Shown piece by piece: positions 41,734 through 49,485 of a stretch of 64,000 nt of DNA. The translations under genes were made by a program, and so were the position numbers. Numbering within the stretch: position 1 is the first letter of the stretch; every line of letters begins with the position of its first letter. The notes beneath the pieces were generated by a model. It saw only the letters and a program-made list of their open reading frames with translations, made no database searches and was not told the DNA's origin. This DNA comes from SURF-21 sp964462595 (GTDB lineage: Bacteria > Actinomycetota > Geothermincolia > Geothermincolales > RBG-13-55-18), in contig CAYWXM010000063.1 in the NCBI GenBank assembly GCA_964462595.1, forward strand, positions 62,001 through 126,000, read 5' to 3'.

Positions 41734-42579
41734 TCAAACGTAAACCCTGGTGGAGGGCTTCTCGCGCAAACCGGATAATTTGCCAAAGAACCTGATGGCC
41801 GGATGGGCAATCCACATGGGGGCTTCGAAAGCGCCTTCCGGGCAGGAGCGAACGCATTGGTAGCAGTACAGGCATCTGCTATCTTCATCGATCCTCGGAA
41901 GGTCGTCCAGCCTTCCCACCGGGCACTTCTTCTGGCAGACCCCGCAGGACGTGCACCTCTCGGGCCTGAACCGTATCCTGGGCCAGAAGTGGTGCATGAA
42001 CGAGTAGTTGAAAAACGCCGCGTCCAGAGCGCGGTCGAACTTCCCGGGGCGTATTAGAGAGCCGTCGATGCCCGCGGTATCTTCCCGCTCCAGCCCGCGC
42101 GCGATCTCCTCTACCCAGCCGCTCAGCATCTCCAGGTCCTCCTCGCCGGGGTGATCCTTCCCCAGGGGTCTTCTGTCCCTGAACATCATGGAGTGGACCG
42201 ACAGGATCTCGGCGAGCCCGAGAACCCTGTATCCTTTTCCGTCCAGCTCTTTCCAGAGCTGGTAAAGGGCGCTACCGCTGGAGACTTCGCCATAAGTGAC
42301 GAAAGCAAGCGCCGGCTTCCCCCCGCCCCGGGGTATCGATCTCAGGAAAGACGTCACCGGGTAAGCGGCATGGTCCGCGTAGACCGGGCTCCCCACCAGA
42401 AGAAGAGACGACTCGCGTATTGCCCGGTTGACCTCTTCCTCCCCCTCGCGGTATCGCGAGATGTCGAACTCCCGGGCATCGTAGCCCCTGGCCTCGAGCA
42501 ACGAGCAGATCATGCGGCCGGCTTTGCGCGTGGAGCCGGAGGGCGACAGAAACAAAAAGGCGACGGTGCCGTTGTCCAT
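41734..42579 (-). CDS. EFR1-type flavodoxin-ferredoxin protein
   Basis: 281 residues, ATG 42579. The N-terminal half is flavodoxin-like (VAFLFLSPSGSTRKAGRMI phosphate loop; LLLVGSPVYADHAAYPVTSFL; ALAFVTYGEVSSGSALYQLWKEL). The C-terminal part holds two [4Fe-4S] motifs (CTSCGVCQKKCP and CLYCYQCVRSCP). This is the EFR1 family layout: an FMN domain fused to a 2x[4Fe-4S] ferredoxin, a soluble electron carrier of anaerobes. It lies 16 bases after the winged-helix ferredoxin gene and is clearly in its operon, so the two may exchange electrons. Confidence 0.85.
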   Translation of the reverse strand: MDNGTVAFLFLSPSGSTRKAGRMICSLLEARGYDAREFDISRYREGEEEVNRAIRESSLLLVGSPVYADHAAYPVTSFLRSIPRGGGKPALAFVTYGEVSSGSALYQLWKELDGKGYRVLGLAEILSVHSMMFRDRRPLGKDHPGEEDLEMLSGWVEEIARGLEREDTAGIDGSLIRPGKFDRALDAAFFNYSFMHHFWPRIRFRPERCTSCGVCQKKCPVGRLDDLPRIDEDSRCLYCYQCVRSCPEGAFEAPMWIAHPAIRFFGKLSGLREKPSTRVYV

Positions 42580-42595
42580 GCTCGCGACTTCCGGC

Positions 42596-43687
42596 CTACC
42601 CTATGCGCGGAGGGGGGACGAAGACCTCGCGGATCCCGGTCCGTTCCAGAGACATGGCCTCGCTTGGACAGTGATAGGCACAGACTCCGCACCCGATGCA
42701 CTTGCCATCGTCGATGCGGGCGACGTCATCGACCAGCTCGATGGCCTCCATGGGGCACATATCCACGCACACCCCGCAGCCATTGCACAGCTCCTCATCC
42801 GTCACGGCCTTATGCGAGGTGTAGGTCTGCATAGGCGCCGTTCCCCGGTAGTAGAGATCAAAGGTGGCACAACAGCACTTGCAGCAGTTGCAGATAGCGA
42901 ACTCGTCTCTATCCAGGTCGCTTTTCTCGTGGAAGAACTTATGGACCAGGCCCGATTCCTCGCTTTCCTTCAGGATCCTTATGGTCTTTTCCTTGGAGAT
43001 CTCTTTTCCGAACCCGTAATCTATCATGAACCTGGCCGAGCGCCCGAAAGTCAGGCAGTTCTCCCTTTCGTTCGTCCTCTCACAGGGTTCGCCGAGGAGA
43101 TCCTTGTGATGCCGGCAGTAGCAGTGGCTTACCGCGAAGGTATCGTATTTATCGACGACTTTATGTGCGTCCTCATAAGGCATGACGCTGTCCAGTTTCA
43201 TGTCCACTTCGCATTCGACGGGGACCACCCTGGTCATGGGAGGCACGGTCTTGAACGCTTCGATGACGTTGTCATAATTGGCCTGTATCAGCTGCGTGAG
43301 TTCCTCGAACATCCTCTCAAAGAGTACCGCGAGCTTTTTTTCCTTTTCGCCCGTCTCTCCCCGCATCATGGTCATCTCGAAAAGGCCGGGGAAGGGCGGC
43401 ATAAGAGTATACACGTTAATTCCCGCGCTCCTGCTGGTGGTGACCATGAGAGCACCTTTATGCAGCAGCCCGTCCAGCATGGTATCAAGCGACGTGTCGT
43501 CCAGGTCGCTGCGCCCCTTTATCTCCTCCATGTTCAATGACGGCTTGTCGAAGATCTGGATAAAGCCGGCTTCCTCCTCGTCCAGGATGGTTTGCAGCAG
43601 TTCGAACAGGGTCGCGGTTACGGGCATGGGTATCTGCCCGGCCCTGATCATGGTTTCGGCCGCCTTAGCCCAGACGCTCTCGGACAT
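42596..43687 (-). CDS. Winged-helix multi-cluster ferredoxin, copy A
   Basis: 363 residues, ATG 43687 preceded by AAGGGAGG. Layout: N-terminal winged-helix-like domain (about 1-100, ending PPFPGLFEMTM); a middle domain with C189-x-C191-x10-C202-x8-C211; the cluster C266-N-C-C-K-C-C-C273 (six cysteines in eight residues); then two classical [4Fe-4S] motifs (C301..C311, C330..C340). In all 18 conserved cysteines. Two paralogs with the same plan lie at 58450-59532 and 59680-60735. The two C-terminal motifs indicate a ferredoxin; the upstream cysteines probably hold further clusters (inference). I know of no characterised member. Operon with EFR1. Confidence 0.8.
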   Translation of the reverse strand: MSESVWAKAAETMIRAGQIPMPVTATLFELLQTILDEEEAGFIQIFDKPSLNMEEIKGRSDLDDTSLDTMLDGLLHKGALMVTTSRSAGINVYTLMPPFPGLFEMTMMRGETGEKEKKLAVLFERMFEELTQLIQANYDNVIEAFKTVPPMTRVVPVECEVDMKLDSVMPYEDAHKVVDKYDTFAVSHCYCRHHKDLLGEPCERTNERENCLTFGRSARFMIDYGFGKEISKEKTIRILKESEESGLVHKFFHEKSDLDRDEFAICNCCKCCCATFDLYYRGTAPMQTYTSHKAVTDEELCNGCGVCVDMCPMEAIELVDDVARIDDGKCIGCGVCAYHCPSEAMSLERTGIREVFVPPPRIG

Positions 43688-43753
43688 GTTATACCTCCCT
43701 TATGGTGTTGCGCGACGAAATCTATTATAGGGATTTTTCAACCTGCGGTCATA

Positions 43754-43777
43754 GTCCAAATTGTGCCCATTTTCAGA
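43754..43777 (+). repeat. 24-bp repeat, copy 1 (flanks VOC gene)
   Basis: GTCCAAATTGTGCCCATTTT with four further bases matches 44665-44688 at 21 of 24 positions in the same orientation. The copies lie on either side of the AT-rich VOC gene, suggesting remnants of a mobile element end. The rest of the 43688-43910 gap contains a minus-strand TATAAT (about 43726-43721) that may be the -10 of the ferredoxin operon. Confidence 0.45.
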
Positions 43778-43910
43778 GTAGATTCTCAGGGCATGTTCTT
43801 TATTCTGTCGTTTTCCGTATGTAAGATTGATTGTAGGAATTTAGACTTGGTGGCATTACGTCTTGGGGTAACCGGTATTCATATGGCGATAAATGAAAGG
43901 GTAATCAATC

Positions 43911-44267
43911 ATGAAAGTCAAATACGCTACCATGGCCGTTGCGGATATGGATGAGTCAATCAAGTTTTACAAAGAAGTTATGGGACTTGAAATAGAAAGC
44001 CAACACAATCCCCGCCCTGGAATAAAAATCACATTATTGAAAGGGGAAGGTGATGGCATGATAGAGCTCATAGAAGATACACAAAATCCCCGGGAAACCG
44101 GCCTGTTTTCGGTGGGGATAGAAGTCGAAGATATAAACGCCACAGTGGAAGAACTCAGATCAAAAGGTGCCAAAATCACCAGGGAACACATACCGATAGA
44201 AGTTGGGACCCTTGCTTTCTTAGAAGACCCAAACGGAACCCAGATAGCGCTGATCCAACACCACTGA
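43911..44267 (+). CDS. VOC / glyoxalase-fold protein
   Basis: 118 residues, ATG 43911. The two beta-alpha-beta-beta-beta modules of the vicinal oxygen chelate fold are visible: MKVKYATMAVADMDESIKFYKEVMGLEI and LFSVGIEVEDINATVEELRSKGAKI, ending LAFLEDPNGTQIALIQ. Likely metal-ligand positions include the conserved Glu in GDGMIELIE and the C-terminal region, but no substrate can be named. The gene is noticeably richer in A/T than most of the window and lies in a repeat-bounded accessory island, so it was probably acquired. Confidence 0.8.
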   Translation: MKVKYATMAVADMDESIKFYKEVMGLEIESQHNPRPGIKITLLKGEGDGMIELIEDTQNPRETGLFSVGIEVEDINATVEELRSKGAKITREHIPIEVGTLAFLEDPNGTQIALIQHH

Positions 44268-44304
44268 CCCCCTTTCGTGTTGCGGGTTTCCGCCTCGCTT
44301 ATGG

Positions 44305-44322
44305 AAGAGGGCCGCCTCTTTT
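44305..44322 (+). terminator. Intrinsic terminator of the VOC gene
   Basis: AAGAGG-GCCG-CCTCTT followed by TT, 37 bases past the VOC stop codon. The stem plus short T-run fits a modest rho-independent terminator. Confidence 0.5.
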
Positions 44323-44512
44323 AATATACAAAGCAATGAGAGACTCTCAGTTATTCCCCTCCAAGAAACATACAGATTGACCAAAATAATAGGGCCTCTT
44401 GCTAGCCAGGTCGGGTTTGTCAGCAATTAAACCTTCTGTATATAGCCAATGCATATATTTCAGTCCATTGATCATCGCCGTTCTATCTAATTGGTTAATG
44501 GCAGATAATGCC

Positions 44513-44542
44513 AAGCTCATCTGCCTCTAAAGGCGCTGTGCT
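44513..44542 (+). repeat. 30-bp direct repeat, upstream of abiE (copy 1)
   Basis: AAGCTCATCTGCCTCTAAAG plus ten bases matches 46654-46683 at 26 of 30 positions in direct orientation. The two copies bracket the AbiE toxin-antitoxin pair (about 2.1 kb apart). Confidence 0.55.
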
Positions 44543-44664
44543 CTGGAAGAAACCTGGTGTAACCTTGCTCCTTCTTCTCCGCCGATATATATCTTAAGCT
44601 GCGCTTTTATGGTAAAAGGTTGTCGAATTCATAGGAGCCTGGAAACCGCCGAATTCCCTGCTGT

Positions 44665-44688
44665 GTCCAGATTGTGCCCGTTTTCTGA
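44665..44688 (+). repeat. 24-bp repeat, copy 2
   Basis: GTCCAGATTGTGCCCGTTTT plus four bases is the partner of 43754-43777 (21/24 identical, same orientation). It lies between the VOC gene and the AbiE promoter. Confidence 0.45.
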
Positions 44689-44721
44689 TAATTGCTTAGC
44701 GCCCAGATCCTGATGGAAACC

Positions 44722-44761
44722 TTTACAAACCTAGCATATATAGCTAATATTATTAACTATA
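44722..44761 (+). promoter_or_regulatory. abiE promoter with overlapping 23-bp operator palindrome
   Basis: TTTACA (44722-44727), a 17-base spacer and TAATAT (44745-44750) form a good sigma-70-type promoter. A 23-bp palindrome at 44739-44761 (arms starting TATAGCTAATA; 10 of 11 pairs match about a central T) covers the -10 box and the transcription start region, 28 bases before the antitoxin ATG. AbiEi antitoxins are known to repress their own promoter by binding inverted repeats, which fits this arrangement. Confidence 0.7.
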
Positions 44762-44789
44762 ACAGCATGATACGTAAAGGATGATGGAG

Positions 44790-45596
44790 ATGGTTGTCAA
44801 CGAGTTCCTGGAACGGCACCCGGTGTTCACCCTTACAGAGTTCAAGGCTTTCCTGGATGAGAACGCATCGGTGAACGAGTGGACGCAGCAAAACCTCCTC
44901 GCATATTACAAGAAGAAAGGGAGGATACTCGGGGTCAAGCGAGGGCTTTACGCCGTGGTTCCCCTAGGCATGGAGCCGGACAGCTTCCTTCCCGATCCAT
45001 TCCTTCTTGCGGCCAAGATGGCTGAGGATGCAGTGCTCTCATATCATACGGCCCTTGAATTCTACGGTTCTGCCTATTCCGTACAGAATCGCTTCATATA
45101 CCTGTCTGGGGTTCAGAAAAAACAATTGCCCTGGAGGGGATACGTTTTTAGGAGAGCCCCTTTCCCGGGAGTCCTGCTCAAGAAGAGGAAAGAGTCGTTC
45201 GGTATAAAAACGGAAGACCGGAGGGGTCTGGATGTGAAGGTCACGGGCTTGGAGCGCACCATGGTCGACGTTTTCGACCGGCCCGACCTCGGGGGCGGCT
45301 GGGAGGAGATATGGCGCAGCCTGGATTTCGTGGACTATCTGAACCTGGAAGAGGTGGTGAGATACGCCCTGCTCCTCGACAACTCCACGACGGTGGCAAA
45401 AGTCGGGTTCTACCTGGAGCAGAACAGGGAACGCCTGATGGTGGACGACTCGCATCTCAATCACCTCAGGAAGAAGATGCCCCTCACCCCCCGCAAAATG
45501 GAGCGCACGGGAAGCCAGCCCGGCAAATTCGTGTCCGCCTGGAACCTGGCGGTTCCCAGGCCCGTGTTCGAAAAGGCATGGGAGGAGGTCACATGA
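44790..45596 (+). CDS. abiEi: AbiEi-type antitoxin / transcriptional repressor
   Basis: 268 residues from ATG 44790 (AAAGG 9 bases upstream; ATG 44781 and 44784 are too close to it). The N-terminal winged helix (FLERHPVFTLTEFKAFLDENASVNEWTQQNLLAYYKKKGRILGVKRGLYAVVP) and following DAVLSYHTALEFYGSAY block are typical of the AbiEi family. A DUF/AbiEi C-terminal domain follows (GLERTMVDVFDRPDLGGG). It is the antitoxin of a type IV toxin-antitoxin and phage-defence pair: it neutralises the toxin's effect and represses the operon. The stop overlaps the toxin ATG (ATGA). Confidence 0.85.
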   Translation: MVVNEFLERHPVFTLTEFKAFLDENASVNEWTQQNLLAYYKKKGRILGVKRGLYAVVPLGMEPDSFLPDPFLLAAKMAEDAVLSYHTALEFYGSAYSVQNRFIYLSGVQKKQLPWRGYVFRRAPFPGVLLKKRKESFGIKTEDRRGLDVKVTGLERTMVDVFDRPDLGGGWEEIWRSLDFVDYLNLEEVVRYALLLDNSTTVAKVGFYLEQNRERLMVDDSHLNHLRKKMPLTPRKMERTGSQPGKFVSAWNLAVPRPVFEKAWEEVT

Positions 45597-46561
45597 TCCT
45601 TTCCCCGGAAGGGCTTGCGCGGGCAGTGGCCTCGAGCGGCTTCCGCGAGGATTACCTGGAGAAGAGTATCAGGTTGCTGTATCTCCTGGAGGCAATCAAG
45701 GACGATCTGTTCCTGAGATCGAGATTGGTATTGAAGGGAGGGACGGCACTGAACCTATTTATCATGGAACTGCCCCGCCTTTCCGTGGACATCGACCTCA
45801 ATTACATCGGATCTCCGGAAAGGGAAGTCATGCTGGAGGAAAGACCCCTGGTCGAACGCACCTTTCAGGCAATCTGTGGCCGCGAGAGATTCCGGGTGAG
45901 GCGTATACCGAGCGATCATGCGGGAGGCAAGTGGTTATTGAGGTTTGATAGCACCCTGGGGAGAGGAAGCTCTCTCGAGCTTGACATCAACTTCCTTCTG
46001 AGAATCCCTCTTTGGGATCCAGCTATAATCGATTCTCAAGCCCTGGGTGACCATCAGGTAATTGGCATCGCGGTGCTTGACAAGCACGAGCTGATGGCAG
46101 GAAAGGCTGTTGCCCTGCTGTCGCGCAGGGCGGCGCGTGACCTCTTCGATTGCCATGGGTTGCCGAGAGCCCTATCCCTTGACGCTGACAAGCTGCGCCT
46201 GACCTTTGTCGTATATGGAGGCATGAGCCGGAGGGATTGGCGCGATGTATCGCTTGACGACATAGGATACGACATCAATGAATTGCATAACGTTCTCCTG
46301 CCCACTCTCCGCAAAGATTATGCATCGGAAATCAAGGATGTCAGGTCTTGGGCGGACCGCCTGGTGCTCGAGTGCCGGGAGGAGCTTTCCGCCCTACTGC
46401 CCTTGCGAGCGAACGAGGTCGATTTTCTCACGTCTTTGAACGAGGAAGGAGAGATACTTCCAGGGCTGCTGACATCAGACAAAGATCTAGCACGTAAGAT
46501 CGAGAGGCAACCTGGATTGCTCTGGAAGGCTCAAAATGTCAAGGAATACAGAAGAGCATAA
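45593..46561 (+). CDS. abiEii: AbiEii-type nucleotidyltransferase toxin
   Basis: 322 residues, ATG 45593 behind GGAGGAGGTC and overlapping the antitoxin stop. The nucleotidyltransferase signature is clear: VLKGGTALNLFI (about 47-58) and RLSVDIDLNYIG (about 62-73) with the paired aspartates of hG[GS]...DxD. LELDINF supplies a further acidic residue, and KHELMAGKAVALLSRRAARDLFDCHGL is the AbiEii mid-domain block. AbiEii toxins transfer nucleotides (to tRNA in studied relatives) and arrest growth, aborting phage infection. Length is near the family norm and no lesion is seen, so the pair appears functional. Confidence 0.88.
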   Translation: MILSPEGLARAVASSGFREDYLEKSIRLLYLLEAIKDDLFLRSRLVLKGGTALNLFIMELPRLSVDIDLNYIGSPEREVMLEERPLVERTFQAICGRERFRVRRIPSDHAGGKWLLRFDSTLGRGSSLELDINFLLRIPLWDPAIIDSQALGDHQVIGIAVLDKHELMAGKAVALLSRRAARDLFDCHGLPRALSLDADKLRLTFVVYGGMSRRDWRDVSLDDIGYDINELHNVLLPTLRKDYASEIKDVRSWADRLVLECREELSALLPLRANEVDFLTSLNEEGEILPGLLTSDKDLARKIERQPGLLWKAQNVKEYRRA

Positions 46562-46653
46562 TTGCTGAACACAAAACAGACCCCCGCCTTATGTGTTCTC
46601 GAGATAGAATTCACTGCGCATCGTGAAGATAATATGATATGGTAATATATGTT

Positions 46654-46683
46654 AAGCTCATCTAACTCGAAAGACGCTGTGCT
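46654..46683 (+). repeat. 30-bp direct repeat, downstream of abiE (copy 2)
   Basis: AAGCTCATCTAACTCGAAAG plus ten bases, 26/30 identical to 44513-44542. It lies 92 bases past the toxin stop in a 222-base gap that shows no other clear feature. Confidence 0.55.
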
Positions 46684-46783
46684 TTCTGCGGGGTTGGGAT
46701 GTCCCGCTTGCCGGATTTGCCGTTCCCTTCAAATACAGCGTATTCAGCAGGACTCTGTTCCCCGGCCCTAATCCTCTACGGCT

Positions 46784-48304
46784 TCAGGCCTGGTACTGGC
46801 TGCGCAACTCGCGCTTGAGTATCTTGCCGATGGAGCTCTTGGGGAGGGTTTCCAGGACGCGCACCTCCCGGGGTTGTTTGAAAGAAGGCAGCCGCTCGCG
46901 GCAGAATCCCAGTATCTCGTCGGAGGTCGCCTCGACTCCCGGTTTCAGGGCCACGTAGGCCACGATCTCCTCGCCGTAGGTGGGGTCGGCTATTCCGATG
47001 ACCGCCGCTTCGGCCACCGCGGGATGGCCGTATATGACCTCCTCTATCTGCATGGGCATGATGTTTTCGCCGCCCTTGATGATGACGTCCTTCTTGCGGT
47101 CGGTTATGTAGAGGTACCCGTCCTCGTCGAGGTAACCGATATCGCCCGTATGCAGCCAGCCGCCGCGCAGCGCCTCCTCGGTTTCCCGCGGCAGCTTGTG
47201 GTAGCCCTTCATCACGGCCGCTCCCCGTATGACTATCTCGCCGATCTCGCGGGGCGGCAGGGGCTCGTCGTCCTCGCTCACGATGGCTAGCTCCATGTTG
47301 GGGTAGGCCTTTCCGATCGCCCCGTCACGCCACTCCTGGCTGGGGCGAAGGATGGCCCCCATCCCGGCCGACTCCGTGAGCCCGTAGAGCTGCCGCATGC
47401 CGCAATCGAACTTGGCCATGAACTCCCGCCTCAGCTCGAGCGGCAGCGGCGCGGCCCCCGCGATGCAGTCCTCCAGCGAACTCGTGTCGTACTTATCCGC
47501 GTCAGGGTGGTTGAGGATGAGCGAATACATGGTGGGTACGGCGGGGAAGAAATTCACCTTGTACTTCTCGATCAGGCGCAGGCACTCCTCCGGGTCGTAC
47601 CAGCGCATGAGGATAGCCTTGGTCTCCGCGATCTCGCTGTAGTTGCCGGCGTTCATGGCGCCGACGCCGTAGATGTGGGCCATGGGAAGGCACACCAGCG
47701 TGATCTGTGCCCTGGTCACCTCGTTGGCGAGGTAGGCGCTCTCCGCCCCGGCGATGAGGTTCTGGTGGGTGAGCATGACGCCCTTGGGCTTGCCGGTGGT
47801 GCCCGAGGTGTACATGAGGATGGCCACGTCGTCGGGGTCACGGTCGACTATCTCCAGATCCGGGGAGGATTCCGCCAGCAGCTTCTCGTAGGAGAGGGTC
47901 CTTTCCGAGTCCTCCCCCCCCACCACGATCACGTGGCGCAACCTCTCCAGGCCCTCTGTCGCCTCGAGGATCTTGGCGAGCAGGATGGCATCGGTGATCA
48001 CCGCCACCGCTTCCGAGTCCTCGAGGATATAGCGGCATTCCTCCGCGGAGAGGACGAAGAGGATGGGCAGTGCCGTGCCCCCTATGCCATAGATGCCCCC
48101 GAAGGATTCGAAGACCTGGGGGCAGTTGGACATGGTCACCGCCACCACGTCGTCCTCGCCGATTCCCAGTTTCCGCAATGCGTTTCCCAGGCGGGCTGAG
48201 TTCTGCTTCACCTCCACGTTGGTGATCTCGCGCCCCTCAAAGATCATGGATACGTTCTTCCCCACCCGCTCGAGATGCTGTTCAGCGAGCATGCCCACGT
48301 TCAT
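46784..48304 (-). CDS. AMP-dependent acyl-CoA synthetase (long-chain fatty acid-CoA ligase type)
   Basis: 506 residues, ATG 48304. ANL-superfamily motifs are complete: VAILMYTSGTTGKPKGVMLTHQNL (A3, P-loop), QLYGLTESAG (A5), GWLHTGDIGYLDEDGYLYITDRKKDVIIKGGENIMP (A7-A8 hinge) and the C-terminal catalytic Lys in LPKSSIGKILKREL (A10). It should activate a carboxylic acid to its acyl-AMP and then the CoA thioester. It is 362 bases upstream-separated from the CoA-transferase operon on the same strand, so it may be transcribed apart, but fits the same catabolic role. Confidence 0.92.
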   Translation of the reverse strand: MNVGMLAEQHLERVGKNVSMIFEGREITNVEVKQNSARLGNALRKLGIGEDDVVAVTMSNCPQVFESFGGIYGIGGTALPILFVLSAEECRYILEDSEAVAVITDAILLAKILEATEGLERLRHVIVVGGEDSERTLSYEKLLAESSPDLEIVDRDPDDVAILMYTSGTTGKPKGVMLTHQNLIAGAESAYLANEVTRAQITLVCLPMAHIYGVGAMNAGNYSEIAETKAILMRWYDPEECLRLIEKYKVNFFPAVPTMYSLILNHPDADKYDTSSLEDCIAGAAPLPLELRREFMAKFDCGMRQLYGLTESAGMGAILRPSQEWRDGAIGKAYPNMELAIVSEDDEPLPPREIGEIVIRGAAVMKGYHKLPRETEEALRGGWLHTGDIGYLDEDGYLYITDRKKDVIIKGGENIMPMQIEEVIYGHPAVAEAAVIGIADPTYGEEIVAYVALKPGVEATSDEILGFCRERLPSFKQPREVRVLETLPKSSIGKILKRELRSQYQA

Positions 48305-48666
48305 GGATCCACCTCCGCTCGATCACCGCAGCGCGATGCTCCCCCCTGTTTTTACCTCACGCCTCCCCGCGTAAAGCGGTGTATTCTTATGTTCCCAATA
48401 GTGCTGCGGTTATAAACCTGGGTAGAAAATCAAAAGGCGCTTCCGTTAAAGCCATCTGTCCCTATTAGATGATAACCGATTTGTTTCCATAACGGCAATT
48501 TAATTAAACCGTATAGTGTATTAGCGATATCTGTTAGGGCGGCGCCATTTAGGGCTTCTTTACGCATCCACGCCCTCATCGCTCCGCGGCCGGCCAGACC
48601 AACTGCACGATTCCTGCGAACTCCCGGCGCCGTTTCCTCTCCAAAGGGACCGCGCATATGGCCGGG
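48305..48666 (-). other. Gap between the ligase and CoA-transferase genes
   Basis: About 360 bases, AT-rich in the middle (48420-48530). A 75-codon minus-strand frame (48430-48657) is open, but it lacks a convincing ribosome site and resembles no family I know, so I do not call it a gene. The part next to 48305 should hold the ligase promoter; I could not fix its hexamers. Confidence 0.3.
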
Positions 48667-49485
48667 CTACGCGGAGCGGGAGGAGAGTATGTTCAGTATG
48701 CGCGGGATGGACATCTCCACCTGCAGCTTGCGACCCGCGGATATCTCGGGAGCGAACTCCCTTACCAGGTCCACCTCCTCCTGGGTGGGGGAGGGGAGTT
48801 CCTCAACGTCGTCAGCCACCTTCAGCTCCCAGGGGACCTCGGCCTTGACCTCCTCCACGGTGTGGCCGGGGAAAAGCCCGTAGAGATAGATCTCCTTGCT
48901 CTCCTCGTCGAAATGAAAGACCCCCATGGTGCTGTACACGACCTTGGGACCGCTTCCCGGCGGGAACCCGGCCCGCTCCCTGGCATCGCCGCCGTCGAGA
49001 TAGCCGGGAGAGGAAACGTAGTCAACCTTCTCCACGAACTTGCCGCCGCGCATGGTGAGCACGGCCTTGCGGGCGTAGCCGAAGAACTCCGGTGCCCCCC
49101 CGGCCCCCATCATGCGCATGCGGAAGTCGTCGTAGTCGCCGAACACGGTGGAGTTCATGTTACCGAAGCGGTCTATCTGCCCCACCCCGAGGAAGGTCAC
49201 GTCCACCAGGCCGCGGTTGACGATGGTGGTGAAGACATCGACCATGTCGCAGGAATACGCGTATCCCTGCGTACAGGTGGGGTCGGCTATGTGCAGGAGG
49301 TTGCGGAAGGGCTTGATGTCCACCATCCCCGCCTCGGTGAGGATGACGCAGTGGGGAGCGTGGGTGGCCTTGGCCAGTACTCCCGCCGCCATGGGGATGC
49401 CCTGCCCGATGACCACTATGTCGCCGTCCTCTATCTCCCTGGCGGCGTTGGCCACGATGATCTCGGCCTCGGTGTACTTAACCAT
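48667..49485 (-). CDS. CoA-transferase, beta subunit (glutaconate CoA-transferase-like)
   Basis: 272 residues. ATG 49485 is preferred to the TTG at 49491. MVKYTEAEIIVANAAREIEDGDIVVIGQGIPMAAGVLAKATHAPHCVILTEAG is the opening of family I CoA-transferase beta chains (GctB/CatJ-like), which normally carry the glutamate that forms the CoA thioester. DVTFLGVGQIDRFGNMNSTVFGDY and GAGGAPEFFGYARKAVLTMRG are further family blocks. It overlaps the alpha subunit by 8 bases. Substrate could be a dicarboxylic or 3-oxo acid. Confidence 0.88.
   Translation of the reverse strand: MVKYTEAEIIVANAAREIEDGDIVVIGQGIPMAAGVLAKATHAPHCVILTEAGMVDIKPFRNLLHIADPTCTQGYAYSCDMVDVFTTIVNRGLVDVTFLGVGQIDRFGNMNSTVFGDYDDFRMRMMGAGGAPEFFGYARKAVLTMRGGKFVEKVDYVSSPGYLDGGDARERAGFPPGSGPKVVYSTMGVFHFDEESKEIYLYGLFPGHTVEEVKAEVPWELKVADDVEELPSPTQEEVDLVREFAPEISAGRKLQVEMSIPRILNILSSRSA

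Larger units (their letters stand above)
44268..44789 (+). other. AT-rich non-coding part of the accessory island
   Basis: Over 500 bases with no supportable gene: short open frames here lack ribosome sites and family features. It contains a terminator, one copy each of two repeats and the AbiE promoter/operator, listed separately. Its AT content is clearly above the surrounding chromosome. Confidence 0.6.

Noticed and set aside
48430..48657. 75-codon minus-strand ORF
   Set aside because: No ribosome site, no family resemblance and no clear place in the adjacent operon.
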